Source: Candidatus Altimarinota bacterium (GTDB taxonomy: Bacteria; Patescibacteriota; Gracilibacteria; BD1-5; UBA6164). From it: DNA of 64,000 bases. Position 1 is the stretch's first letter; every line of letters starts with the position of its first letter. The DNA lies in assembly GCA_019454605.1 (NCBI GenBank), contig JACFNZ010000001.1, forward strand, positions 186,001 through 250,000, read 5' to 3'. The notes under the pieces were generated by a model. The model made no database searches. It was not told the DNA's origin and worked only from the letters and a program-made list of their open reading frames with translations. Below are positions 24,909 through 36,760 of the stretch, one piece after another. The position numbers and the translations under genes were made by a program.

Positions 24909-25115
24909 TTAATTAGTTTTAATTCAATATTTTTTTAATTTTTTTCATACAATTAAAAAAGCATTGCTTATCCATTTAGTATTTCATTCAAACTCTGCTC
25001 TCTTTTTCAAAGTTTCATAATGTTTTATTGCATTTCCAACCTTTGAAGTATTTTTTACCCTTTTATTATTAACGGCATAATTCATTCTTCTTGGTCTTTT
25101 TCAAAAACCTGTCAT
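24909..25115 (-). CDS. Small basic protein of unknown function
   Basis: 68 aa, highly basic. Starts M-T-G-F-G-K-R-P-R-R-M-N-Y and ends with G-K-K-L-K-K-Y-G-I-K-T-N. No membrane helix or cysteines. It sits between tRNA-Ala and the 28-aa peptide, upstream of tuf, so a ribosome-associated role is plausible. Not recognised. It needs TGA as sense codons at four positions. Confidence 0.65.
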
Positions 25116-25161
25116 AAGCTTTTCATCAAAATATAAAAATCATTAAGATTTACCTTAATTT

Positions 25162-25238
25162 TGGTGGAGCATAACGGAGTCGAACCGTTGACCTCCTGCG
25201 TGCAAGGCAGGCGCTCTAGCCAACTGAGCTAATGCCCC
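25162..25238 (-). tRNA. tRNA-Ala(TGC)
   Basis: Acceptor GGGGCAT/ATGCTCC, anticodon loop CTTGCAC, encoded CCA. The G3-U70 identity pair is present (GGGGCAT pairs with ATGCTCC). Confidence 0.96.
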
Positions 25239-25247
25239 AAAACATAA

Positions 25248-25324
25248 TGGCGAGAATGACGAGACTCGAACTCGCGACCTCCGCAGTGACAGTGCGGCGC
25301 TCTAACCAACTGAGCTACACTCCC
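25248..25324 (-). tRNA. tRNA-Asp(GTC)
   Basis: Acceptor GGGAGTG/CATTCTC, anticodon loop CTGTCAC, discriminator G and encoded CCA. Confidence 0.96.
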
Positions 25325-25455
25325 ATTATTCATTATTTTTAGATGCTTTCTTAATGAAGCGAAAAGAATTATATAAAAAATATTATTAATTGCAAATTTT
25401 TTTTATAAAAAATGCTTTATATGTAATTTTTCTCTATAAGAAGCAAAAATCTAAG

Positions 25456-27852
25456 CTAGTTAAAAAATGGAAGTGTAAAATTATCTACTCTAAAGTCAAT
25501 TAAATCTGATTTTTTTATTTCCTCTAAATCTTCTAGTCATATTTTTCAAAAATATAACTCTTTTAAATTTCATGAATTAAAAACAAAATTATTAATTTCT
25601 AAAAGTCAATTAATATAAATAATATCTTTTAGAAAAACATATTTTTTAGAAGTATTTTTTAATCATCTCTTTAGTCTAATTAAATAGTTACCAACTACCC
25701 TATAGTCATTATTATAATAATCTAAAAGCTCTTTAACAAAAAAATTATAATTATGGTTTAATGCAAAATCTATTAAATAATATCTTTCTGCAGAAGTGTA
25801 GTATTTTGAATATGTATTTTTTATAAATCTATTTTGATTATAAATAGCAAGTCACTCTTCTGTTTGTAAGTAATTTCAAGTTCAAGACTTAAAAATTTCA
25901 TATTTTAATTTTTCTCAATTTAGCTTTCTCAAATAATGTGTTTCAACTTCATGTGCTATAACTGATCTAATTTCATTTTTTCAAACTTGCGATGTTTGTC
26001 TTACAAATAAATTATTTCATTTTATAGAAAATCTAGATCAAGTTTCTTTTTCAATAACTCACAAATTCATATTATAAATATGATTATATTTATTTATTTC
26101 ATGCTTTATATTATCTATAGTCAAAAATTCTTTTTCTTTTTTTATTTTATCTCTTGTTTTTAAAATATCTAAAGAGTAATCAAGTCAAGGGTTTGTTATA
26201 GTTCAATAAAGTAGTTTATTATATTTATTTAATCATTCAATATCTTGTTTTTCAAAAGATGAAATAAATCATATTTTATTAAAAATTTCTTCTTTTTTCC
26301 TTTTATAAATATTTGAAAGTGGTATATCTGGAATTTCAATTTTTTCTATTTTTTTGAAAAACTCACTTAAATCAATACTAATTGGATTATATTCAAGTTG
26401 AGGAATATAGGTTCATTTTGATTCTATAAACTTAAGTCTTTCTGATAAAATATTTTTTGGTGTGATTATTTTTAAGATATTTAATTTTTTATCAACTGAC
26501 ATTATTTCTTTATCTATTTTTAGTAATTGGTCTTCATATGATTTTAAAATAACTATGTTTTTTTCTTTTAATATCGGATTTTTTAAATCTTTTGGTAATT
26601 CATTGTCTTTGTATTTAAATGGATCTATTAAAAAATGATATAATGCTTCTTTTCATAATATAATATGTGATGTATCAAGGCATTTAACATAAAATTTTAT
26701 ACTTCTTGATTCTCACAATATATTTATTTTCAATTTAACTATATCATTTTTAATTTTTTCTTGTGGATAATTTAATGTAGTAGTTAAATAATTAAAATCT
26801 ATATAACTATTTGGTTTATTTGATTTAGTTTCTCAAATAGTTTTAAAAATATTATCATTATAGTGAATTTCAATATATTCTTTATTTCAAACAACCTTCT
26901 TTCAAGAAATATTTTTAATTTGTTCTTCTATATCTCATCAAAATAAATCTTTAGCAAGTCTAACTCATTTTTCTACAGAATTAACTTTTATATTTGAAAC
27001 TTTTTTTAATCTCTCAAGTAAAGGGATTTTGTTTGCAACTTGTACTTCAAGTCCAGGACGAACATTCATTTCAAGCAAAAGAGGTCAAAAAGTGTCATCT
27101 AAAACTATATCACATCAAACATATCAAACATTTGTCACTTGTTGAACTTTGACAGCAAGTTTTAATATATCATCCCAATGAGGAATTTCAATTCATCTCA
27201 CATCTCAAATTCAAGGAACTGATTTAATCATTTTTTTAAATTGAGTTATATATGTTATTTTTCAACTTCATATATCTATTCAAAGCCCACAAGCTCACAT
27301 GTGTAAATTTGCTTTTCATTTTGAGTTTTTAGTTGGAACTCTAAGCATAGCAATAACAGGAACTGAGTTAAAAACAATAACTCTTATATCAGGAAGTCAA
27401 TATTTTCAAAGTAATTCTATTGATTTATCTAAAGATAGTTTTCTTTCAAAAATAATTTTATCTCTAGATCAAGATAATGAAAAAAATCAATCAAGTATAT
27501 CGCTTAAATGTTTTTTTAAATCTTTAATTGAAAAAACTTGATTATCATTTGAGATAAAATTTCATTTATCATCTTTTTTTATAAAAATAATAATTCATTT
27601 TCATCAATAACCTGCATTTGGTTTTACAACAAAAGGAAGAGGAAGAGAATTTAAATCAAAGTCTTCTAAGTCTTTATGTGTTTTTAAAACAGCTATACTT
27701 TCTGAAACTTTTACTCATTTTGAAGATAGAAACTCTTTTGTTTTAATTTTAGAATCTCGGAGTTTTTTAGACAATGAATCATTATATTCTCAAATATAAT
27801 TAAGATTCCTTGCATTTTGTCATAAAATTCAATAGTTTTTTAAAAACCACAT
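25456..27852 (-). CDS. ATP-grasp ligase fused to DUF1704 (MATCAP-like) metallopeptidase
   Basis: 798 aa. The N-terminal half resembles alpha-L-glutamate-ligase-like (RimK-type) proteins: I-L-G-Q-N-A-R-N-L-N-Y-I, K-T-K-E-F-L, P-F-V-V-K-P-N-A-G-Y-G-G-K-G and L-L-L-E-M-N-V-R-P-G-L. The C-terminal half (about 470-780) has I-A-H-E-V-E-T-H-Y-L-R (about residue 629), an HExxxH-type zinc motif, and T-E-E-G-L-A-I-Y about 30 residues later, as in DUF1704/QEGLA proteins related to tubulin carboxypeptidase MATCAP. A plausible reading is one protein that both adds and removes amino acids at peptide ends. Substrate unknown. Codon 27777-27779 is CGA. The gene is divergent from the muramidase gene. Confidence 0.85.
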
Positions 27853-27906
27853 AAGATTAAAAATTATTTTAAAATAATAGTTTAATTATAGAAAAAAGCT
27901 TTTTTT

Positions 27907-27935
27907 TTGCAATTATTTTTAAAATATGGTAAAAT
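27907..27935 (+). promoter_or_regulatory. Promoter with extended -10 before the muramidase gene
   Basis: TTGCAA at 27907-27912, 17-base spacer, TAAAAT at 27930-27935 preceded by TATGG (extended -10). The 11-base string TATGGTAAAAT also precedes the gene at 36761. Confidence 0.6.
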
Positions 27936-27968
27936 TTAAATAAATATTAGTTACTTATTTAATAAAAT

Positions 27969-28919
27969 ATGACAATTGAAGTGAAAAATAATGATTTAGA
28001 AAATGTTGAAAAAGAAATAATTTCAACAAAAAATAATCTTGATAGATTAAAATATCAAAATAACAATCTACTTGATTCTCAAGTAAAAGAACTTGAAGAT
28101 AAACTAAAAGAGCTTGAGATAAAAAAACAATCAATAATTTTAGAAACCCAAAAAAAGTTATGAACTCAAAAAATGGATTCAGAGCAAAAAGAAAATATTT
28201 GAGAAAAATTACAAAATTCTAATTTAGATTCAAAGCAAAAAAATCAAGTAAATGAAGCAATAAAATGAAATAATTTTGATTTTTCAAAAATAGAATCTGG
28301 AATAATTTGAATTATTTTAGCAATACTTGAAAGTTTTTGATTTTGATTTAAAAACTATGCTGAAATTGATAGTAAAACTTGAGAAGAAATAAAAAGTTCT
28401 AAAGTAAATTATGAAAAAATAACCTCAAAAGAAAAAAAAGAATTTGTAAAAGAAGCTTCCATATATGCAAAAGAAATTGAAAAAATTTATGGAATACCTT
28501 ATGAAGTATCTATTGCTCAAGCTATTTTAGAATCATGATGGTGACAATCAAGTCTTGCTAAAAAATACTGAAATTATTTTGGAATAAAAGCTTTTGGAAA
28601 TAAAGAATTTGTTACTATGTCAACTCAAGAAGAAGTGAATTGAAAAATGGTAACAATTAAAGATTGATTTAGAAAATTTAAAAATATGAAAGAATCTTTT
28701 TATTGATATGCTGAATTTTTAACTCAAAATCCAAGATATAAAAATGCTTTTGCCTATTGATATGATATAAACCCTAAACCTCCACACTATCCTCCAAGCT
28801 ATAAATGACTTGATAGAGAAAAGTTTGCAAAAGAACTATCTAAAGCTTGATATGCAACTGATTCAAAATATGCCTCAAAAGTTATTTGACTTTGAGATAA
28901 AATTGAAGAAATAGCATAA
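27969..28919 (+). CDS. Membrane-anchored GH73-like N-acetylglucosaminidase
   Basis: 316 aa. The N-terminal 65 residues form a charged coiled coil, followed by a glycine/Phe-rich hydrophobic helix (about 112-130). The C-terminal domain (about 155-315) matches the FlgJ/LytG glucosaminidase (GH73) fold: I-A-Q-A-I-L-E-S-G-W-G-Q-S with the likely catalytic Glu (about 187), Y-W-N-Y-F-G-I-K-A and Y-A-T-D-S-K-Y-A-S-K-V at the end. It cleaves peptidoglycan glycan strands. Code 11 reads only the coiled coil (64 aa). As the first gene of a novel plus-strand cluster it suggests wall remodelling or attack on a neighbour's wall. The topology places the enzyme outside. Confidence 0.88.
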
Positions 28920-28943
28920 TTATTGTAAAATACAAAAAACTAT

Positions 28944-28955
28944 GATAAAATAAAA
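28944..28955 (+). promoter_or_regulatory. Possible -10 region TATGATAAAAT
   Basis: A variant of the extended -10 motif found at 27925 and 36717 lies about 25 bases before the ATG at 28980. No clear -35. Confidence 0.35.
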
Positions 28956-28979
28956 CAAATATAAATTAATTATAAAAAT

Positions 28980-31853
28980 ATGACAAATCCTGAAAAAAAT
29001 AATTCTCCTAAAGAAACTCAACCAAACAATAATAATTTACCTATTTCTACTGAAGTTCAAAGCTCTCAAGAGTGAATAAATCTTTCTAAAAACACTAAAG
29101 AAAATTTAGATAAACTAAAAAAAGAGCTCGAAAACTGAAAAGTAACTCCTGAATTTATAAGATCTTTTCTAGAAGTATTACCAAAATTAGACCAAAGCAA
29201 TAAAGCTTTTATTTTAGGTGGGGTTTTTTCATCTTTAAATAAAATGTGAATTTCTATAAAAGAAATTAAAAATTGACAAATTTCTTTGCAAAGGCCTAAA
29301 AATATGTTAATTGATTGAGAAAATCAAAAAGCAACTGATGATGAAATAGTTAATTTTGAAAATTTATTAAATAGTTGATTAAGAAATCAAAACTTTACTT
29401 TAAATGATTTACAAAATTCACTTCTTGCTAGAACTCTTCCATCTATGGATAAATTTAAACAAAATTCACTAGACAAATCTCTTTCAACAACTGATTATGC
29501 TATTTATTTACATAAAAAATATAATATTTCTTTTCAAAAAATTGACTGAAGTGATGACAATAAAAGTAAAACAAAAGAGTATTTTTCTCAAATACATTTT
29601 GAAGATGAAAATAAATATAAACAATTTAAAGCAACAATTTGAAATGCAATTAAAGAAAATCAAGCAGAGAAAGAATTTCTTTTATCCTTTTATGATAATC
29701 TTTATTATAATAAGTGAGAAAATATAGATGATAATAGCTTTGAAAGCATTTTAAAAACTTGAAAAGAAAATGAAGTCCAAATATTTCAAGAATTAAATCA
29801 GTTATCAACTGATGAAAAACTAGCGTTATGAATACACTCTAAAAATACTCAAGAAGAAATGGCAAGAAAATGGACTAATAATCCTATTGAAGCTATTACT
29901 GATAGTATAAAAAACGGATGACTTCATTTATGATTAATTTTTTGAATTATTTGAGCTATTTTTTGGTGAAAAAAATGATTTTTTTGATGAATTTTTGCCT
30001 GATTATGAATTGCATGATGATGATTAGAAGCTATTACAAGTATGTTTAATAAAGATAGAAAAAAATGAGAAAAACCTTCAGCTAGTTCAAATAGTGATAA
30101 ACCAAGAAATAAAGGAGAAAGTAAAAATGAAAATGTTAATTTATATAAAAAATATGAATGAGTTGTTTCTTGAATATCTACAGATAGTAATGAAAAAAAA
30201 GATTATTTAGAAGTTTGGGAAACTCTATCAAAAAATGAAAGTTTAATGAACTCTAAGATTTTAGAAATTCCTATTAATTGAAGTACTGAAGAAAAAATGC
30301 AATTTTTTGTAAATAATTGTTGATTTTATTACTGATTTTTAATACATAATCAAGATAAAATAAAGGAAATATATGAAGCTATTTTAAATAAAAGAAAAAA
30401 TAGTATTTGAGATTATAATGAAAATGAAACATTAAAAGAATATTTAGAGAGGACGAGTGGAAAAGAAGAAAAAGAAAAAAAAGATGACACTACTTCAGCT
30501 TGAAGTACAGTAAATAATGCAATTGATAATAATAATTCTTGAAATTGATTTTCTATTGAAAATTTAAAAAGAGAGTGATATAGTGATTTATACATACTAT
30601 CAAGATGAATTGAATTATGATATACTTTTACAAAAACTCTTCCATCATGGGTAAAACCATCTTGAAGTATGTGAATAATTTGAAGTACTTGGTATGTTAT
30701 AAAAACACCGTTAAGCATGCAAACATATAAATATCTAGCTAATACTTGAGGATATTTTATGACTTGATGATTACATAATTCAATGAATAATTGAAATTTA
30801 GGTAAAATAACTGAGGGTACTTGAAAATGATTAAATTGGTTATGAAAATGAGCTTGAAAAATTCTTTGAACAGAATTAATGATAGAAAAATCAAAATTAA
30901 ATAAACATTTAGATAATTTAAAATTAAATCTAAGTTGAAATGAAGTTGAAATAAATAAATTAAATTCAAAAATACAAATACTTGAGAAATTAGAAACAGA
31001 AATGAAACGATGAAATATTTGAGAAGTTAAAAGATTATTAAGAGAATATAGAACTAATTTTGATTCTAACTTTAGATTAAAAAATAAATGACGAAAAGAT
31101 GTTGAACTAAAAGCACATTTAGATAAATTTAAACTAGAAGAAGATAAAATTAATAAAATTAAATCAGATTTAGAAGCAAAAATTACAGAGTTAGAAAATA
31201 AATCAAAAACAGAAAAAGATCCAAAAAAAATTGAAAAATATAAAAAAGAGGTTGAAGAATTAGCAAAAAAATCAAATATTGAAATAGAAGAAATTAACAA
31301 AAAAGCTTGAATTTCTTTATCCAAACTAGATGAATGAACTATAAAAAGTATAGCTACTCAATCAAAATTTGTTGATAATATAGTAAAATTTAATTGATGA
31401 GCAGAAAAATTTTTAAATAAATTTAATTGAGTTTGATGAAAGGCTTTTATTTGAGTTGGTATAATTTCATTAATATATAATTGAAGAGAGTGACTATGAA
31501 GTATTTGGGATAATTGATTTTCAAATGAAAATAAAAATGATGCTATTGACCTTGGAATTTGATTTATTCCTATAATTTGATGATTACATGACTTAAAAAT
31601 AGCTTGGGATTGAGAAGATTTAAATGATAGAAAATTAAGCTCTTGAGAAAGACTCACAAGAACTGCATTTTGAATAGTATGACTTATACCTTGAGCTTGA
31701 ATATTAGCAAAATGAGTATTTAAATGAAGTGTTGCTGTATCAAAATGAGTTAATATAGCTATACAAACTACAAATATAGTTTGAAAATGACTAACATATT
31801 CTATGTTATGATTTTCTATAGCTACTGCTACTAAAGAAATAATTCTTGATTAA
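28980..31853 (+). CDS. Large coiled-coil protein with PT-TG-like C-terminal region
   Basis: 957 aa. A hydrophilic N-terminal region (1-310) is followed by a glycine-rich hydrophobic hairpin (about 310-350: G-L-H-L-G-L-I-F-G-I-I-G then G-I-F-A-G-L-G-I-A-G-G-G), a mixed region (about 380-600), a long lysine/glutamate coiled coil (about 640-800) and a C-terminal segment (about 820-957). That segment holds D-L-G-I-G-F-I-P-I-I-G-G-L-H-D and L-S-S-G-E-R-L-T-R, then I-P-G-A-G-I-L-A-K-G. This resembles the pre-toxin TG (PT-TG) domain that sits before toxin domains in polymorphic toxins, but the protein ends there with no toxin. Unrecognised as a whole. I infer a surface or secreted structural component. 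Confidence 0.8.
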
Positions 31854-31871
31854 TTAAATAACAAAAAAAAT

Positions 31872-33623
31872 ATGTCAGAAAAATTAACTATATCATCTGA
31901 AAGTGATTTAAGAAGCAATCTATGAATTGATGAAACTATTTCATTTGAAGTTTTTAAAAATCCAATAGAAGCTACTAAAGAAGAATTAAATAAACTAAAA
32001 GATGAAATATCTAAATTAACAGAATCTACTAGAAAAACTGAAATTATTAATGGATTTTTAAAAGAAAAACAAGAAACTGTAGACCAAACTAAAACAGATA
32101 TTTGAAATTTATTAAAAACTGGAGGAGTTGCTTGAATTGCTTGATGACTTTTAAATAGCTTACAAGACACAATAAATGAAGACGATTGAAAGGAGTGAGT
32201 TGAGAAAGTTTTATCTTTATGAGAAAAACTAACTGCTTGGTGGGATAAAATTACTTTATCTTTTCAAAGTCTTATGTGGGAAAAATTTCCATCATTAGCC
32301 AAAATGTTTTGAATAGAAGACCCTAGTGAAAGATTAAAACAAGAAGCTAAAGAAAAAAAGCAAAAAGCAGAAGAAAACGCAAAAGAGCAAGAAAAAAAAG
32401 TAGCAGAAACTATAAAACCTTGATATAATTTTTATACAAAAATATATTTTAAACTATTTAAATGAAGCAATGAACTTGACTCAGATTTTAAAGTAGATAA
32501 AAATCTTGAGTGAGAAGTTGCAAGATGTGTTTTTGAACATACTAAATTTAAAGATTTAAAATATAATGAATTAAATTCAAATAATGCTCAAATTATATTA
32601 AAAAGTATTAAATGAAATTTAAAATTAGATAAACAATATAGTGATGAAGTTTTGTTAAAATATGTTAATTTAGTATTTAAAAGTATTTCATCTTGAGAAG
32701 AAACAACTAAAACTTGAACTTGGTTTAAAAGTGATAAAACTTGAAAAATAGAAAGATGAAACACATTTTTAAACAAACACTTTAAAAATATAAAACAAGA
32801 AAATCCATCTATGAGAGAATTGTTTTCTAACTTAAATAATTTATGAGATTTTGAATTATTTTGAGAAGATAGTCAATTTGATATAGATTCTTTAAAAGAA
32901 TCTTTAAAATGAAAAACTCAATCATTATATGATTCTTGAGTAACTAATATTGCAAATTTAAAAGAAAGTGATTTTAGTAAATTAAAGTGATGATTAAGCA
33001 GTAAATTACAAAATTTATGAGATTTTCAATTAATTTCAAATAATATCTTAAAATCAAGTGATTCTCTTACATTAAATAACAATTTCGAAGCAAATTGAGT
33101 TGAAAATAATCCAAAAAATAAAGATGGTTTAGTGTCTGATTTTATAGGAGATAATGAAAAATGACTTATAAAATATTGAAATGATTTATATAACAATATA
33201 CTAAAAAGTTGAAGTTTAATTGACTCAAGTAAAAATATAAAAAAAGAGGATTTAACTTTAAAAAAAGTATATGCTATGTATTTGATGACTTGATGAGAAA
33301 CTAATTTAGAAAAATTATCTACTATGCAAAAATTAAACTTAACATTTAGTATAATGACTTCTCATTGAAATGCTTGAGATATATGAGCATGACTTTGAAA
33401 TATGGTTGAAAAAATTATGAATAATGAAATAACTATAGATAGTGATGTAAAAAATCTACTTCTATCAATTTGAAGTGCTAGTATAAATATGATAAAAGAT
33501 GCTTGAAAATTTATGTGAGAAATTGGTTGGTGATTTGCACAAAAACAACCTGTTTTAGCTACTTGAATATTAGTAATACTTTTAAAATTTCCATTTTTTG
33601 TTAAAAGACATTCTTTAATTTAA
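31872..33623 (+). CDS. Coiled-coil protein with glycine-rich hydrophobic segments
   Basis: 583 aa, not recognised. A charged N-terminus is followed by a short coiled coil (about 35-75), a glycine-rich hydrophobic stretch G-G-V-A-G-I-A-G-G-L-L (about 80-92), then P-S-L-A-K-M-F-G-I-E-D-P and a lysine/glutamate helix. The middle is a soluble domain. The C-terminus has a hydrophobic helix V-L-A-T-G-I-L-V-I-L-L-K-F-P (about 565-580) and a short basic tail. The segment near residue 135 resembles one in the next protein (F-L-A-M-F-L-G-L-N-G-D-N-P), so the two may be distant paralogs. It starts 18 bases after the preceding stop. Confidence 0.75.
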
Positions 33624-33670
33624 AAATTAAATAAAAAAATAAAAACAAATTTATTTATTAAATAAAAACT

Positions 33671-35899
33671 ATGACTATAGAAAACAGTCCTAGATTAGAA
33701 AGTAATCCTACTTTTAAAAACCCTGAGGAATTACAAAATGAGGAAAAAAATAAAATTTTAAAATTAGTTTTAGAAAAATATTGAGTTGATTTAAAAGATT
33801 TTAAAAAAGATTTAAATGAATTTAATAATATGTTTTTAACATATCAAAGAACAAAGCCTTTAGAAGCTATTGAGTTAGATAAAAAAGCAGAAATTACTTA
33901 TCAAAACTATTTAAAAGAACAAATAAATTCTTGAAATACTGAAAAAATTGTAAATATTGATAATTTAACTGCTTCAATAAATAATGAAAGATTAACTTCT
34001 TTAAAAAATGAGTTAGATAAACCATTAAATGAAGCTTTAAATAAGTATGATTTTTTAAATAACCAAAGTAAAGAATTTATAAAACTTGGATTTTTAAATT
34101 CTTTAGTAAAATCCCCTATAAATAAAATATGAGAATCTATTATTTGATGAGTTTGAAGTTTTATTTGAAATTTAGAAACCTGAAAATTAGATAATATTTT
34201 AGATAGTCTAAGTTCATCTCCTGTTGATTCTTGAAGAGTGTTGTCCATGAAAGAAGAGTTTATAAAACATTTAGGAACATATACTTCAAAACTTGATGAA
34301 ATTAATCAAAAATTTTTAAAAGAAGATGGTTTAAAATGATTAACTAAAGATCAAAAACAAAATATTATTTCAAATATTGATTGGTTTAGAGATCCTTGAT
34401 TAATAGAAAATTGACCTCAAAGTTTAGATATTTCAAAAATAGATTTTACAAAAACAACTAAAAATGAAGCTCCTTTAGATTCAGAAAAATTATCTAAATA
34501 TTTAGTTTCATCAAGAGAAAAATTTGTTCAATTATGAAATAAATTAAATTTATGAGATAAGGCTTCAGATGCATTATATAATGTGTTATGAAATTCTGGA
34601 AAATTATCAGAAGTGTCACAAAAATTAGTTGATATTTTACTTAAAGTCCCTATTTTGTGAAAATTTTTAGCAATGTTTTTATGATTAAATTGAGATAATC
34701 CTTTTGAAGAATTAAAAGAAAATACTAAAAATTTTAAGATTTTAAAATGATTTAAAGATCTTTGAGTCAGTAAAGATGAGAAGTGAAATATAATTCCTTG
34801 AAGCGATATATTTAAAGAAACTGATTTAAGTCGATTAAATTTTAATAGTTTAAAAGATGAATTAAAAGAAATTAATTGATTTTTTAATACAAGTAATGAA
34901 AAAGATTATAAAAGTTTATGGATAAGTGCTTTTAGTGAAAATTGAATTTGAGAAACAGAACCAAAGTTAAAGCTAAAGATAGATAAAAAAATAGATGATA
35001 AAAAACTAACAACTCAAGACTTTAAAGAAATTTTAAAAACATGAATTGATGAGTTAAAAGAGCAAAAAGAAAAGAAATCTCAAGAAGATACACTTAAAAA
35101 AGCTAATGATGAAACTCAAAAAAAACAAAAAGAAATAGATGAAAATAATACTGCTCTTTCTACAAAACAATTAGCATTAAATATATTAAGACAAAATAAG
35201 GGAGACAATGGGAAAGATATTATTTCAAATATTTGAAATTTATGAGATTATAATGATTTTAAAAAAATAACTATATGAGAAATTTTAAACAATAATGATT
35301 TAGATAATTTACTAAAAACTAAAATTTGAGAAAGTGATTACCAAAAAATAAGTGAAGAAGTAAAAAATTGACTTAAAAAAAGTATTGAAATTGTTAAAGA
35401 ATATTTAAATGGAAAATCAGTAAATACAAATATTTCATTAAAAGAGCTTTTAGAAAATAGTGAGTTTTTAAATTTTTTAAATGAAAAAAATAAATCTCTA
35501 AAAACTGATCTAACAAAATTGGAAAGTGAAAAAAAGTTTTTTTGAGAAAAAGAGAAAAAAATAGAGTTTTCTAAAAAAGTAGAAAGTATTTTAAATAATC
35601 TAACAACAAAAACAAGTTTAAAAGATTGAATAATAATAAAATGAGATAAAAAAATAAAATTTAATGATGATAAAAATGAACTACAAATCTGAGAAGAAAA
35701 ATATAGTTTAAGTTTAAAAGATAAAAGTATAAAAATAAAAGATATTAAAATAGACCATGAAAATGTATATTTAGAATGACAAAAAAATATTTTTTCTTGA
35801 GAAGAAATACATAAAAAAGATTTGTTTATAAAATGAATTGGATTGCTTGTTCAAAATTGAGAATATAAAAATAATAAACTTGAAATTGTAAAAATTTAA
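33671..35899 (+). CDS. Large coiled-coil protein of the same cluster
   Basis: 742 aa, not recognised. The N-terminal half is helical. A glycine-rich segment K-I-G-E-S-I-I-G-G-V-G-S-F-I-G-N (about 155-172) and a hydrophobic helix V-P-I-L-G-K-F-L-A-M-F-L-G (about 327-340) are followed by F-E-E-L-K-E-N-T-K, similar to the preceding protein. A lysine/glutamine coiled coil (about 455-490) and another (about 605-640) follow. The C-terminal 100 residues look like a beta-rich domain (I-I-I-K-G-D-K-K-I, L-Q-I-G-E-E-K-Y-S-L). No signal peptide. It probably works with its neighbours. Confidence 0.75.
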
Positions 35900-35942
35900 A
35901 AAATAAATATAATAAAAACTATTAATTAATAATTAAATAAAT

Positions 35943-36437
35943 ATGTGATTTTTTGATACATTAAAAACAAATGCATTAAAAGCTAAAGATAAAGCAGTAG
36001 AATTAAAAAATAAATGAGTTGACTTTACTGCAAATCAAATTAGTAAATCTAGTTTAATGATAAAAGATACTACAGAACTTGAAGCTTTTATTTTAAAATC
36101 AGCAAATAAAACTATAACAAAAGAAGATTGAGAAGAAAAAACTTTTATTAAAAGAGTTATTGTTTTAGTGTGAGACTCTAAAGAAAACTTTTTAAAAGAA
36201 ATTATGCTATCTATACCAGTTTTACTTACTAAATCTTTTTCTCAAAGTGTGCAATTAAAAATAATTGATAGTTTTGAGAAAAAAGTTGATTTAGAAAAAT
36301 ATAACTTAGAAAGTTTTCCTTGTCTAATTGTATTTGAAAATAAAGAAATTTATAAAATAATATCTTGAGAAGAAAATATAAAAAAAGTTGTAAACAGCCT
36401 AAGTTTAGATATAAATAAAGAAATAGAAGAAATTTAA
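35943..36437 (+). CDS. Thioredoxin-fold-like small protein
   Basis: 164 aa. The middle holds a beta-strand R-V-I-V-L-V-G-D-S (about 72-80), and the C-terminal part has L-E-S-F-P-C-L-I-V-F-E-N-K-E-I-Y-K-I-I-S-G. The cis-Pro position, strand-turn-strand and final helix mirror the end of thioredoxin folds (F-P-T-I-x-I-F-K-N-G). No CxxC is present, so it would be a non-redox scaffold or adaptor. The assignment is structural inference. Position 2 is TGA, immediately after the ATG. Code 11 therefore finds no gene here. Confidence 0.6.
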
Positions 36438-36454
36438 AAATTAATTTTAATATT

Positions 36455-36667
36455 ATGGAAATAATTGAAATTTTATATATAGTTTTAATATTTTTTACAG
36501 TTATAATTTGAAGTTTAATATCTATATTATTGTATAAATTATTAAAAATAATTTCAGTTATAACTGAAATTATTGAAGTATATAATGAAATAAAGCAAAT
36601 AATTTCCTTTTATAATCAAATACCTAAAGTATTTTTTGAAAGTATTAAAAAAATATTTAAAAAATAA
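36455..36667 (+). CDS. Small single-helix membrane protein
   Basis: 70 aa. One membrane helix (about residues 5-27) is followed by an amphipathic Ile/Glu-rich helix and a lysine tail. It follows the thioredoxin-fold-like gene by 17 bases and is the last gene before a terminator. Function unknown. It could be an anchor for the cluster's soluble proteins. Confidence 0.65.
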
Positions 36668-36695
36668 GCTCTTAAAAAAGAGCTTATTTTTTAAA
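36664..36695 (+). terminator. Terminator inside the novel cluster
   Basis: AAATAAGCTCTT stem with AAAA loop and AAGAGCTTATTT, followed by T run. Separates the first six genes from the last two. Confidence 0.8.
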
Positions 36696-36698
36696 TAT

Positions 36699-36727
36699 TT
36701 GATTTATTTTTTATAATATGGTAAAAT
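36699..36727 (+). promoter_or_regulatory. Promoter with extended -10 before the peptidase-like gene
   Basis: TTGATT at 36699-36704, 17-base spacer, TAAAAT at 36722-36727 preceded by TATGG. Same TATGGTAAAAT as at 27925. Confidence 0.6.
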
Positions 36728-36760
36728 AAATTGAAAAATTATATTTTAACAAACTATAAT

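Noticed and set aside
30413-31324. 303-residue minus-strand frame
   Set aside because: Antisense shadow of the coiled-coil region of the 957-aa gene. Lys/Glu codon bias leaves the other strand free of stops.
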